64,000 nt of DNA from Nocardioides zhouii (GTDB lineage: Bacteria; Actinomycetota; Actinomycetes; Propionibacteriales; Nocardioidaceae). The notes beneath the pieces were generated by a model, which saw only the letters and a list, made by a program, of their open reading frames with translations, made no database searches and was not told the DNA's origin. This document shows, in pieces, positions 27,995 through 35,478 of this stretch; the first letter of the stretch is position 1, and each line of letters starts with the position of its first letter. The stretch is from NCBI RefSeq assembly GCF_004137345.1, contig NZ_SDWV01000002.1, forward strand, positions 62,001-126,000, in the 5' to 3' direction. A program made the position numbers and the translations under genes.

Positions 27995-29056
27995 TCAGAG
28001 GGCGCAGCCGACGGTCACGGGCTCGTTGACCAGGCGTACGCCGAAGCGGGACTCGACTCCGTCGCGGACCTCGCGGGCGAGGGTCAGCAGCTCGTCGGTG
28101 GTGGCGCCGCCGCGGTTGGTGAGGGCGAGCGTGTGCTTGGTCGAGAGCGACACCCGCTCCCCCGCGGCACGGCTCGTCCAGCCCTTGTCGAATCCGGCGT
28201 GCTCGATCAGCCACCCGGCGCTGGACTTCACGGTGCCGTCGGGCTGCTCCCACCGTGGCGCGTCGGCGGGCAGGGCCGCGGCCTGGTCGGCGGTGAGGAA
28301 CGGGTTGGTGAAAAACGAGCCAGCGCTCCACGTGTCGTGGTCGTCGGCGTCGAGCACCATCCCCTTGCCCCGGCGCAGGTCCAGGACGGCGGACCGTACG
28401 TCGGCGAGGGGAGCCCGAGCGCCCTCGTCGACCCCCAGGGTGCGGGCGAGCTCGGCGTAGCGGACGGGCGCGCCCAGCGTGCCCTGCCGGAACTGGAACG
28501 TGACGTCGAGGACGACGTGGCGACCGGGGTCGGCCTTGAACCGGCTGGAGCGGTAGCCGAACTGGCACTCCGAGGCCGCGAAGGTGCGTACGCCGTTGAG
28601 CTTGCGGTCCCAGACCCGTACCCGGGCGATGGTCTGGGCGACCTCCTGGCCGTAGGCGCCGACGTTCTGGATCGGCGTCGCGCCGACGGAGCCCGGGATG
28701 CCGGACAGCGCCTCGATGCCGACCCAGCGCCGCTCGACGGCCTCGGCCACGACGTCGTCCCACCCCTCGCCGGCGGCGATCGTCACGGTCGCCCCCGAGC
28801 AGGAGGGATCGCCGGAGGAGTCCACGTCGGCGCTGATGCCGGTGGTGGCGACCTGGACGACGCGGCCGTCGAAGCCGGCGTCGGCCACCACCAGGTTGGA
28901 CCCACCGGCCAGGAGCAGCACCGGCGTGCCGACGACGTCCGCCTCGGAGACTGCCGCGATCAGCTCGGCCTCGGTGGTCGCGCGCACCCACTCGCGACCG
29001 GGGCCGCCGAGGCGCAGCGTGGTGTGGTCCCGCAGGTCGGGCACCGGGTCAGGCAC
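27995..29056 (-). CDS. murB: UDP-N-acetylmuramate dehydrogenase
   Basis: Reduces UDP-GlcNAc-enolpyruvate to UDP-MurNAc with NADPH and FAD in peptidoglycan synthesis, 353 aa. The FAD-binding region has VLLLAGGSNLVVADAGFDGR. GALSGIPGSVGATPIQNVGAYGQEV-type sequence follows. The catalytic Ser lies in WSAGSFFTNPFL and the C-terminus VNEPVTVGCAL supplies the catalytic Glu. GTG at 29056 overlaps the upstream dehydratase gene by 8 nt. This is a long-branch type I MurB, as in actinobacteria. Confidence 0.95.
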   Translation of the reverse strand: MPDPVPDLRDHTTLRLGGPGREWVRATTEAELIAAVSEADVVGTPVLLLAGGSNLVVADAGFDGRVVQVATTGISADVDSSGDPSCSGATVTIAAGEGWDDVVAEAVERRWVGIEALSGIPGSVGATPIQNVGAYGQEVAQTIARVRVWDRKLNGVRTFAASECQFGYRSSRFKADPGRHVVLDVTFQFRQGTLGAPVRYAELARTLGVDEGARAPLADVRSAVLDLRRGKGMVLDADDHDTWSAGSFFTNPFLTADQAAALPADAPRWEQPDGTVKSSAGWLIEHAGFDKGWTSRAAGERVSLSTKHTLALTNRGGATTDELLTLAREVRDGVESRFGVRLVNEPVTVGCAL

Positions 29057-29450
29057 GGTCGACGTGCTTCACGACGGCCTTCGGCATGCCCAGCACCTTC
29101 TGCCCGTCGCAGGTGACCTCGAGGGCGAGGGTGACCAGGCCGTCGGCGACGGACTTCACCGTCCCGCCGATGACGACCTCGGCGCCGCCTTCTGCGGGTA
29201 CGACGACGGGGCTGGTGAACTTCGCGCCGACGTCGACGACCTCGGCTCCTCCGGTCCACTCCGCGACGGCACGGCCGACCAGGGCCAGGGTGTACATCCC
29301 GTGGGCGATGACGCCGGGCAGGCCGACGCTGCGGGCGACCCCCTCGTCCTGGTGGATCGGGTTGTGGTCGCCGCTCGCGTCGGCGTACGCCACGAGGTCG
29401 GCGCGGGTGATAGTGAACGTCTTCGTCTCGAGGGTGTCACCGGCGTTCAT
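29049..29450 (-). CDS. hadB: MaoC-like (R)-specific hydratase, HadB-like
   Basis: 133-aa hot-dog fold dehydratase. The catalytic Asp/His motif is ADASGDHNPIHQDE (about residues 24-37), followed by GVIAHGMYTLALVGRA. In mycobacteria HadB pairs with HadA to dehydrate beta-hydroxyacyl-ACP in FAS-II. Here the gene overlaps its HadA-like partner by 4 nt and lies in the same rpmG-hadA-hadB order, though hadC is absent. In an organism without mycolates the substrate chain length is unknown. Confidence 0.85.
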   Translation of the reverse strand: MNAGDTLETKTFTITRADLVAYADASGDHNPIHQDEGVARSVGLPGVIAHGMYTLALVGRAVAEWTGGAEVVDVGAKFTSPVVVPAEGGAEVVIGGTVKSVADGLVTLALEVTCDGQKVLGMPKAVVKHVDRA

Positions 29451-29842
29451 GCTGCGCCTCCCGAGTGGACGAGGGTCGCCTTGCCGGTGCAGACGACCGC
29501 GCCGGTGGCGTCGGTGATCTCGCTCGTCGTGGCGATGATGTCGGCGCCGCCGATCTGGCGCAGGCCGGTGACGGTGAGCGTGGCGCTCAGCTCGTCACCC
29601 GCGGCCAGCGGCCGGACGTACGCGAAGCGCTGCTCGCCGTGGACGATGCGGTGCAGGTCGATCCGCTCGGCGTCGAGGAAGGCCTGCATGGCGTCGAAGG
29701 CCAGGACGATCGGGAAGGTCGGCGGCACCGACTCCCCCGGGTGGCCGACGGCCGCAGCGAACGCGGCGACCCGGTCGGGCGTGACGGTCAGGGGCGCTGG
29801 TGCGGGGAACTCACGCCCCACCAGCGAGGGGTCGACAGGCAT
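29447..29842 (-). CDS. hadA: FAS1-like MaoC dehydratase N-domain protein, HadA-like
   Basis: 131-aa hot-dog protein without the catalytic Asp/His motif, matching the HadA/HadC type that binds substrate and stabilises the catalytic HadB subunit. The start MPVDPSLVGREF and the later FDAMQAFLDAERIDLHRIVH and QRFAYVRPLAAGDEL segments are typical. The stop overlaps the hadB start (ATGA), which supports a heterodimer made in equal amounts. Upstream on the same strand is rpmG, separated by its terminator. Confidence 0.83.
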   Translation of the reverse strand: MPVDPSLVGREFPAPAPLTVTPDRVAAFAAAVGHPGESVPPTFPIVLAFDAMQAFLDAERIDLHRIVHGEQRFAYVRPLAAGDELSATLTVTGLRQIGGADIIATTSEITDATGAVVCTGKATLVHSGGAA

Positions 29843-29877
29843 GTCACGACCCTAGCCGTGCGCCCGGGAAACACAGC

Positions 29878-29904
29878 GACCCGTCCGAGGTGCTCGGACG
29901 GGTC
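29878..29904 (-). terminator. Intrinsic terminator after rpmG
   Basis: GACCCGTCCGAG (29878-29889) pairs perfectly with CTCGGACGGGTC (29893-29904) around a GTG loop, 18 bp past the rpmG stop. A long stem without a strong U-tract is usual for actinobacteria. Confidence 0.8.
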
Positions 29905-29922
29905 TGCAGTGGCGGAGAAACG

Positions 29923-30093
29923 TCAGCGGGTCTCGCGGTGCGCGGTGTGGTTGCGGCAACGCGGGCAGAACTTCTTCAGCTCGATGCGGTCGGGGTCGTT
30001 GCGACGGTTCTTCTTGGTGATGTAGTTGCGCTCCTTGCACTCGGTGCACGCGAGCGTGATCTTGGGGCGAACGTCAGAAGACTTGCTGGCCAT
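29923..30093 (-). CDS. rpmG: 50S ribosomal protein L33
   Basis: 56-aa ribosomal protein from ATG at 30093, with GAGAAGGTTCTCCC just upstream. It begins [20 protein letters not shown] and ends [12 protein letters not shown]. Both CxxC pairs (CTEC and CPRC) are present, so this is the zinc-binding C+ form rather than the Zur-regulated Cys-free paralogue. It follows tRNA genes and precedes hadAB, the standard actinobacterial order. Confidence 0.96.
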   Translation of the reverse strand: MASKSSDVRPKITLACTECKERNYITKKNRRNDPDRIELKKFCPRCRNHTAHRETR

Positions 30094-30150
30094 GGGAGAA
30101 CCTTCTCATTGCTGGGTGGTGCGGGGTGAGGCTTGCTGAGACTGCCGGTG

Positions 30151-30224
30151 TAGCGGGGGCGGGACTCGAACCCGCGACACCACGATTATGAGCCGTGTGC
30201 TCTAACCACCTGAGCTACCCCGCC
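30151..30224 (-). tRNA. tRNA-Met (CAT)
   Basis: 74-nt cloverleaf on the minus strand. The anticodon loop CTCATAA gives CAT. The acceptor strand begins GGCGGGG. It has an elongator-type D arm (TAGCTCAGGTGGTTAGAGC) and GGTTCGAGTCC in the T arm. The initiator-type three G-C pairs in the anticodon stem are absent, so an elongator tRNA-Met is most likely. Confidence 0.95.
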
Positions 30225-30262
30225 GCGGAGGCCGGACGCCCCCGGGGGGAAATCCGATCCAG

Positions 30263-30335
30263 AGCCCCTTTACGGAATCGAACCGTAGACCTTCTCCTTA
30301 CCATGGAGACGCTCTGCCGACTGAGCTAAAGGGGC
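30263..30335 (-). tRNA. tRNA-Thr (GGT)
   Basis: 73-nt cloverleaf on the minus strand. The acceptor stem GCCCCTT pairs with AAGGGGC. The anticodon stem TCTCC/GGAGA encloses ATGGTAA, so the anticodon is GGT. It lies 38 bp upstream of tRNA-Met in the same orientation and is probably co-transcribed with it and rpmG. Confidence 0.95.
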
Positions 30336-30382
30336 AACGACGGAGAACGATACACACGCTCCCACCGCGATGAGAAATCGGC

Positions 30383-31825
30383 TCAAGAGAGCCCTCCGAC
30401 CGCCCCTTCGGCGGCCTCGGGCGCACCCTGGATCCGGGGCCATCCGACGGCCTCCTCGAGCTCGTAGGCCAGTCCCAGCAGGCGGGCCTCGCGACCGGAT
30501 CCGGCACCGAGCATCATGCCCTGCGGCAGCCCGGCGGAGGTGGTCGCGAGGGGCAGCGAGACCGCCGGCTCGCCCGTCGCGTTCTGCAGCGGCGTGAACG
30601 CCACCCACTCTATCAGGCGCTCCATGATCTGGTCGTAGTCCTGGTCGGGGCGCAGGTGCCCGACCCGCGGCGTCTCGGTGGCGAGCGTCGGCGTGAGCGT
30701 GACGTCGTACGACGCCCGGTGGCGCGCGGCGACCCGCTGGGAGCCGCGCAGCACGGCGATCGAGTACGGCTGCTTGTGCAGGTTGCGAGCGGCGTGACGG
30801 GCCAGTCCGAGGGTGAGGTTGTCGAGCTTCGTCGGATCCCACGTGGGACCGAAGTCCTTCTTCCCGCGGCGCGAGATGGCCAGCGCCAGCATCGACCAGA
30901 AGCGCACGAAGTGCTCGGGGAAGCTGTCGGGCACCGGGTTGTCGATCTCCTCTACGTGGTGGCCGAGGTCCTCGAGCAGGCGGGCGGTCCGCAGGGTCAG
31001 GTCACGCACCTCGGGGCTCGAGTCGCGGCCGATGCCCTGGGTGACGACCGCGATCCGCAGCCGCGCCCGGCTCGGTCGGGTGATGTCGCCGATGGGCGCG
31101 AGGAGCGGGTTGCGCCAGACCTTCTCGGCCTCGCGGTAGAACGCGGCGGTGTCGCGGACGCTCCGGGTCAGCACGCCGTCGGAGACGATGCGCACCGGCA
31201 TCTCGCGCATCATCCGGTCCTGAGCGAGCCGGCCGCGGGTGGGCTTGAGGCCCACCAGGCCGTTGACCGCCGCCGGGATGCGGATAGACCCACCGCCGTC
31301 GTTGGCGTGGGCGATCGGCACGGCGCCGGCCGCCACCAGCGCGGCCGACCCGGCCGACGAGGCGCCGGCGTAGTGGTCGGTGTGCCACGGGCTGCGGACC
31401 GGGCCGAGGCGTACGTGGTCGGCCGCTCCGGAGAAGCCGAACTCCGACAGCTGGGTCTTGCCGAGGGGGATCAGCCCGGTCGCGAGGTACATCCGGGCGA
31501 AGTCGCCATCAGCGGTCGCGGGCGCCGCGGTGAACGCGTCGGCCCCGTGCTGGGTGGGCATGCCCGCCACGTCGACGTTGTCCTTGACGAAGGTCGGCAC
31601 GCCGGCGAACCAGCCGCCGCGCGGGTGGCGTGCCTCGGCGCGGGCCCGGTCGTACGCGGCGTGCGCCACCGCGCCGAGGTCGGCGTCGACCCGCTCGGTG
31701 CGGGCGATCGCGGCGTCGACCACCTCGGGGACCGAGACGGTCCCCTCCCGCAGCGCCTCCACGAGCCCGGTGGCGTCGAGGTCGATCAGGGCGTCGTCGG
31801 CGGAGAAGGCGTGCACGCGGGTCAT
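30383..31825 (-). CDS. Amidase (amidase-signature family)
   Basis: 480-aa amidase-signature hydrolase. The catalytic Lys lies in [17 protein letters not shown] (about residue 80), and the Ser-cis-Ser/Ser region is [32 protein letters not shown], split here by the signature [20 protein letters not shown]. The nucleophile region is therefore intact. The substrate is not predictable: 6-aminohexanoate cyclic dimer hydrolases and general amidases share this layout. It is a single gene between tRNAs and a palindromic repeat. An intact GatA role is unlikely, since no gatB or gatC is nearby. Confidence 0.88.
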   Translation of the reverse strand: MTRVHAFSADDALIDLDATGLVEALREGTVSVPEVVDAAIARTERVDADLGAVAHAAYDRARAEARHPRGGWFAGVPTFVKDNVDVAGMPTQHGADAFTAAPATADGDFARMYLATGLIPLGKTQLSEFGFSGAADHVRLGPVRSPWHTDHYAGASSAGSAALVAAGAVPIAHANDGGGSIRIPAAVNGLVGLKPTRGRLAQDRMMREMPVRIVSDGVLTRSVRDTAAFYREAEKVWRNPLLAPIGDITRPSRARLRIAVVTQGIGRDSSPEVRDLTLRTARLLEDLGHHVEEIDNPVPDSFPEHFVRFWSMLALAISRRGKKDFGPTWDPTKLDNLTLGLARHAARNLHKQPYSIAVLRGSQRVAARHRASYDVTLTPTLATETPRVGHLRPDQDYDQIMERLIEWVAFTPLQNATGEPAVSLPLATTSAGLPQGMMLGAGSGREARLLGLAYELEEAVGWPRIQGAPEAAEGAVGGLS

Positions 31826-31875
31826 GTCCCGATGCTAGCCGCGCGCGAGGCACGAGCACGCGGCGTGCAGAGGGA

Positions 31876-31930
31876 GGTCGAGTGGCCCCGCGGCCGAGCT
31901 CGCGAGGCCGCGACGGGGCGTATCGAGACC
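31876..31930. repeat. REP-like palindromic element
   Basis: GGTCGAGTGGCCCCGCGGCC on the left and GGCCGCGACGGGGCGTATCG then AGACC on the right form an imperfect dyad about 55 bp long. The ends GGTCGAGT and GTATCGAGACC match a dispersed palindromic repeat I recall from many actinobacterial genomes. It lies between the stop of tag and the start of the amidase gene. Confidence 0.55.
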
Positions 31931-31937
31931 CAGGGGT

Positions 31938-32528
31938 CTAGGAGGCGCAGCCCCGGCGGTGACATCCCGCGAGGTGGTCGTCGACGAGGCCGATGGCCTC
32001 CATCAGCGCGTACATCGTCGCAGGACCGACGTGGGCGAAGCCGATCTTCTTGAGGGCCTTGGACAGCGCGAGGGACTCCGGGGACGTGGTCGGGACGTCG
32101 GCGGTCGTACGCGGCGCGGGCGAGGGCTCCGGCCGGAAGGACCAGATGAACGCCTCCAGCCCGCCCCCGTCCCGCAGGGCGACGGTGGCGCGCGCGTTGG
32201 CGATGGCGGCGTCGACCTTGCGGCGGTTGCGCACGATGCCGGCGTCGGCCATCAGCCGCTCCACGTCACCGGCGTCGAAGGCCGCCACCGTGTCGGCGTC
32301 GAAGCCCGCGAACGCGGCCCGGAAGTTGTCGCGCTTGTTGAGGATCGTGAGCCACGAGAGGCCCGACTGGAACGCCTCGAGGGTCAGCCGCTCGAGGTGG
32401 GCGGCCTCGCCGGAGACCCGCAGGCCCCACTCGGTGTCGTGGTAGGCGAGGTTCACCGGGTCGCCGGTGCCCCAGGGACAGCGGGCCACGCCGTCGTCGC
32501 CCACCACCGCCGCGATGCCCGTGCTCAT
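31938..32528 (-). CDS. tag: DNA-3-methyladenine glycosylase I
   Basis: Removes 3-methyladenine from alkylated DNA, 196 aa. Zinc ligands are visible at both ends: RCPWGTGDPVNLAYHDTEWG at the N-terminus and DDHLAGCHRRGC at the C-terminus. The core LTLEAFQSGLSWLTILNKRD and GFDADTVAAFDAGDVERL match the helix-hairpin-helix Tag family. ATG at 32528 is the only sensible start. It is not obviously in an operon; the MFS gene ends 36 bp upstream in the same direction. Confidence 0.95.
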   Translation of the reverse strand: MSTGIAAVVGDDGVARCPWGTGDPVNLAYHDTEWGLRVSGEAAHLERLTLEAFQSGLSWLTILNKRDNFRAAFAGFDADTVAAFDAGDVERLMADAGIVRNRRKVDAAIANARATVALRDGGGLEAFIWSFRPEPSPAPRTTADVPTTSPESLALSKALKKIGFAHVGPATMYALMEAIGLVDDHLAGCHRRGCAS

Positions 32529-32563
32529 GGACTCATCCTCGCGCACGGCACCGACAGGGGCGG

Positions 32564-34237
32564 TCAGGAGTCGGGACGGTCGGGGTCGTAGCGGTCGAGG
32601 AGGTGGTCGACCTCGACGGAGGCCTCCCGCGCGCTGGGGGTGTACCCGAGGACGACGGCCAGGAAGTGCTCCGAGGCCAGCGACCGCAGGCGTGAGTCGG
32701 CAGTCGCGACGACGGTGGCGGTGCGGGTGCTGCGGCGCAGGAGGGCGATCTCGCCGAAGCCCTCGCCCGGTCCGAGGGAGGCGATGACCCGACCCTCGCC
32801 GAGCACGTCCACGCTGCCCGACTCGACGACGTAGTAGCGGTCCCCGACGTCGCCGCGCTGGAAGACGACCGTCCCGGCGGGGACGTCGACGACCTCGAGG
32901 CCGCGGGCAAGCTGCTCGACCGAGGGCAGCGGCAGGGTCCGCAGCATCGGCACCCGCTGGAGCAGCCCGACCACCTCGTCGTTCACCCCGACCGTGCCGT
33001 CGAGTGCGCGCAGCCGCCACCAGGAGGCGGCAGCCAGCACGGGGCAGACCAGTCCGACGGCGACCAGGGCGGGGCGCAGTCCCCACTCACCGACGATCCA
33101 CGAGGCCGCCACCGCGCCCACGCCGATCGAGACGGCCACCAGGCTCTCCAGCACGCCGAAGACCCGGGCGAGCACGGCGTCGGGAGCCATCCGGCCCATC
33201 AGCGTGAAGCCGGCGACGTCGATGAGCGCGTTGCCCCCACCGATGAGCGCCATGAAGACCAGCGCCGGAAGGTCGTGGGGCAGGAGGCCGACGAGGACGA
33301 GCGGGAGTCCCCACAGGGTGACCCCCAGCGCGAACCAGGCGCCCAGCCGCCGGGTTCCCACGAGGAGCGACGCCGCCAGCGAGCCGGCCACCGCGCCGAC
33401 ACCCACCGCCGTCATGAGCGTGCCCGCGCCGGGCTCGCCGCGGCCGAGCAGCTCGATCGAGACCAGCACGGAGAAGACGGTGAGCGCTCCGCGGGTGAGG
33501 GACTGGGCGGCGGCGAGGCCGAGCACCAGGGCGAGGTCGCGGTTGCGGGCGACCACGCCCAACCCCTCCACGATCTCGCGGACGAGGTGCGGGCCGGTCG
33601 CCGACGGGCGGGGCGGGGCGTCGTACTGCAGGCGCAGCAGGAGCGCCGCCGACCACAGCGACGCGGCGGCTGCCACCGCGAACACCACGTCGACGTCGGC
33701 GACCTCGAGGAGGACGGCGGCCAGGAGCGGACCGACGAGGGTGGCGAGCGAGTCGAGCATGCCGCGTACGACGTTGGCGCTGGCGAGCTCGTGGCCGGTG
33801 TGGCACAGCGACGGCAGCAGCGCCGAGTGGGCCGGCCGGAACAGGGTCGCGGCGATCGTGGAGAGCACCGCCAGCGCGTAGATCGCGACCGGGGCACCCC
33901 CGAGCGCCGCGACCGCCGCAGCGGCGGCCGTCACGAGGCCGCGGACCGTCGAGACGACCACCAGGACCCGCTCGCGCCGGCCGCGGTCGGCGAAGGGCGA
34001 CAGGATCGGCGCGCACACCGCGGACGGCACCATCCGCAGCAGCCCGACGAGGCCGAGGGCGGCCGCTCCGCCGTCGCGGTAGGCCACGATGCCGAGCGCG
34101 ACGGTGAACGCCCACTCAGCGGTCCAGGCGCCCAGGAAGCTCAGCTGGGCACGGCGGAGATCGGGGTTGCGGGCGTTGCTGGTGAAGGCGGACGCGGCGT
34201 CGGCGAGCCGGTGCGTGCGCGCCGTCGCCTCCCCCAT
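32564..34237 (-). CDS. MFS transporter with C-terminal cyclic-nucleotide-binding domain
   Basis: 557 aa from ATG at 34237. The N-terminal 400 residues form 10-12 hydrophobic helices of the major facilitator fold (for example PILSPFADRGRRERVLVV, the conserved loop between helices 2 and 3). The C-terminal 130 residues match a CAP effector domain: LARGLEVVDVPAGTVVFQRG, DRYYVVESGSVDVL, VIASLGPGEGFGEIALLRRS and TRTATVVATADSRL, containing the phosphate-binding cassette. cAMP or cGMP may therefore gate transport. The substrate is unknown. There is no helix-turn-helix. The 244-bp space upstream, towards the pirin gene, holds only a CGGGCC/GGCCCG hairpin (34392-34407). Confidence 0.88.
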   Translation of the reverse strand: MGEATARTHRLADAASAFTSNARNPDLRRAQLSFLGAWTAEWAFTVALGIVAYRDGGAAALGLVGLLRMVPSAVCAPILSPFADRGRRERVLVVVSTVRGLVTAAAAAVAALGGAPVAIYALAVLSTIAATLFRPAHSALLPSLCHTGHELASANVVRGMLDSLATLVGPLLAAVLLEVADVDVVFAVAAAASLWSAALLLRLQYDAPPRPSATGPHLVREIVEGLGVVARNRDLALVLGLAAAQSLTRGALTVFSVLVSIELLGRGEPGAGTLMTAVGVGAVAGSLAASLLVGTRRLGAWFALGVTLWGLPLVLVGLLPHDLPALVFMALIGGGNALIDVAGFTLMGRMAPDAVLARVFGVLESLVAVSIGVGAVAASWIVGEWGLRPALVAVGLVCPVLAAASWWRLRALDGTVGVNDEVVGLLQRVPMLRTLPLPSVEQLARGLEVVDVPAGTVVFQRGDVGDRYYVVESGSVDVLGEGRVIASLGPGEGFGEIALLRRSTRTATVVATADSRLRSLASEHFLAVVLGYTPSAREASVEVDHLLDRYDPDRPDS

Positions 34238-34481
34238 CGTCCGACTGTAGGTCCGCGACGGCCTCCGCGTCCCTCGCGGAGTACCGCCCGATGGGTCAAG
34301 AAAGGTCGGAGAATCGGGCAGCCCGTTCCACCGATCGACGCCGTCGCGAGCGTCATCAGGTGGGTGTGATGGCAAGGCGGAGGGCCGAAGGCGGGCCGCT
34401 TGGCCCGTCGAGTGCGCGACAACGCAGCCAGCGCGCCCACATGGTGGCGCGCAGCAGGCGAGAGGTCGGTGGATACGGGCT

Positions 34482-35423
34482 TCAGCGGCGCTGCTTGAGC
34501 CTGACGTTGGGCAGCTCGGGCGCCGGGATCGGCGGGAGGTCGAGGTCGACCCGGCCGAAGCGGCCGTCCGCGACGTCGGTGCCGGAAGCGACGACGGTGC
34601 CGTCGGCGGTGATCTGGTCCTGCCAGGCCTGCCGATAGACCTCGATCTCGTCGTGGTCGCGCCCGATGAAGTTCCACCACATCACGATCGGCTCGCCGAA
34701 CGGCGGGCCGCCGAGCAGCAGCAGGCGGGCCTCCTCGTGGGCGGTCACGGTGATCGTCGTACGCCCGCGGGCGACGTGGGCGAGGTCGCTGGGCTCGAGG
34801 TCCTGGCCATCGACCTCGACCAGGCCGACGTCGAGCAGGACGCCGTGCTCGAAGGACTCGTCGACCTCGATCTCGATGCGCGCGCCGGTCGCGAGCATCA
34901 CTTCCGCGCCGAGCAGCGGGGTGTGGGTGGTCACGGGCGAGCTCGCGCCGAACGCCGAGCCGATGAAGACGCGCGCCTCCCAGCCCGGGCCGCGCACCGG
35001 CTCCGGGGCGAAGTGCTCGAAGCGGGGGTCGCAGTCGCGGCTGGCGTCGGGGAGCGCGATCCACAGCTGGGCGCCGTGGAGCAGGGTGGTGCCGGGGGTG
35101 GAGACCTCGGTGTGGCTGATCCCGCGTCCGGCAGTCATCAGGTTGACCTCGCCCGGGCGTACGGTCGCCAGGCTGCCGACCGAGTCGCGGTGCTCGATCT
35201 CCCCGCCGAAGAGCCAGCTGACGGTCTGCAGGCCCGTGTGCGGGTGCGCGGGGAGGACCATGCCGCCGGTCTCGTCGACCTCGTCGGGGCCGTAGTGGTC
35301 GACGAAGCACCAGGCGCCGATCAGCGACCGGTGCCGCTGCGGGAGCGTGCGTCGTACGCGCATGGCCCGCGGACCACCGAGCGGGACCTCGCGCGGGGTG
35401 AGCACGTCGATGTGCGTGGTCAT
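34482..35423 (-). CDS. Pirin family protein (bicupin)
   Basis: 313-aa pirin. The N-terminal cupin has the metal-binding motif PAHPHTGLQTVSWLFGGEIE-like HPHTGLQTVSWL with HRDSVGS, and GRGISHTEVS further on. A C-terminal cupin follows (LLLLGGPPFGEPIVMWWNFI). Pirins bind iron and some have quercetinase activity; others act as redox-responsive regulators. The native role here is unknown. Its neighbours do not form an obvious operon with it. Confidence 0.88.
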   Translation of the reverse strand: MTTHIDVLTPREVPLGGPRAMRVRRTLPQRHRSLIGAWCFVDHYGPDEVDETGGMVLPAHPHTGLQTVSWLFGGEIEHRDSVGSLATVRPGEVNLMTAGRGISHTEVSTPGTTLLHGAQLWIALPDASRDCDPRFEHFAPEPVRGPGWEARVFIGSAFGASSPVTTHTPLLGAEVMLATGARIEIEVDESFEHGVLLDVGLVEVDGQDLEPSDLAHVARGRTTITVTAHEEARLLLLGGPPFGEPIVMWWNFIGRDHDEIEVYRQAWQDQITADGTVVASGTDVADGRFGRVDLDLPPIPAPELPNVRLKQRR

Positions 35424-35478
35424 CGTGCGCCACCGTACCCGCAGGGGTGAACCCGCGCGCGGGGTTCGGGTGACCGCG

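Noticed and set aside
34238..34481. Small coding frame on the plus strand between the MFS and pirin genes
   Set aside because: The peptide (ATGGCAAGGCGGAGGGCC onward) is Arg-rich without a ribosome site or family likeness. Only a CGGGCC/GGCCCG hairpin at 34392-34407 stands out.
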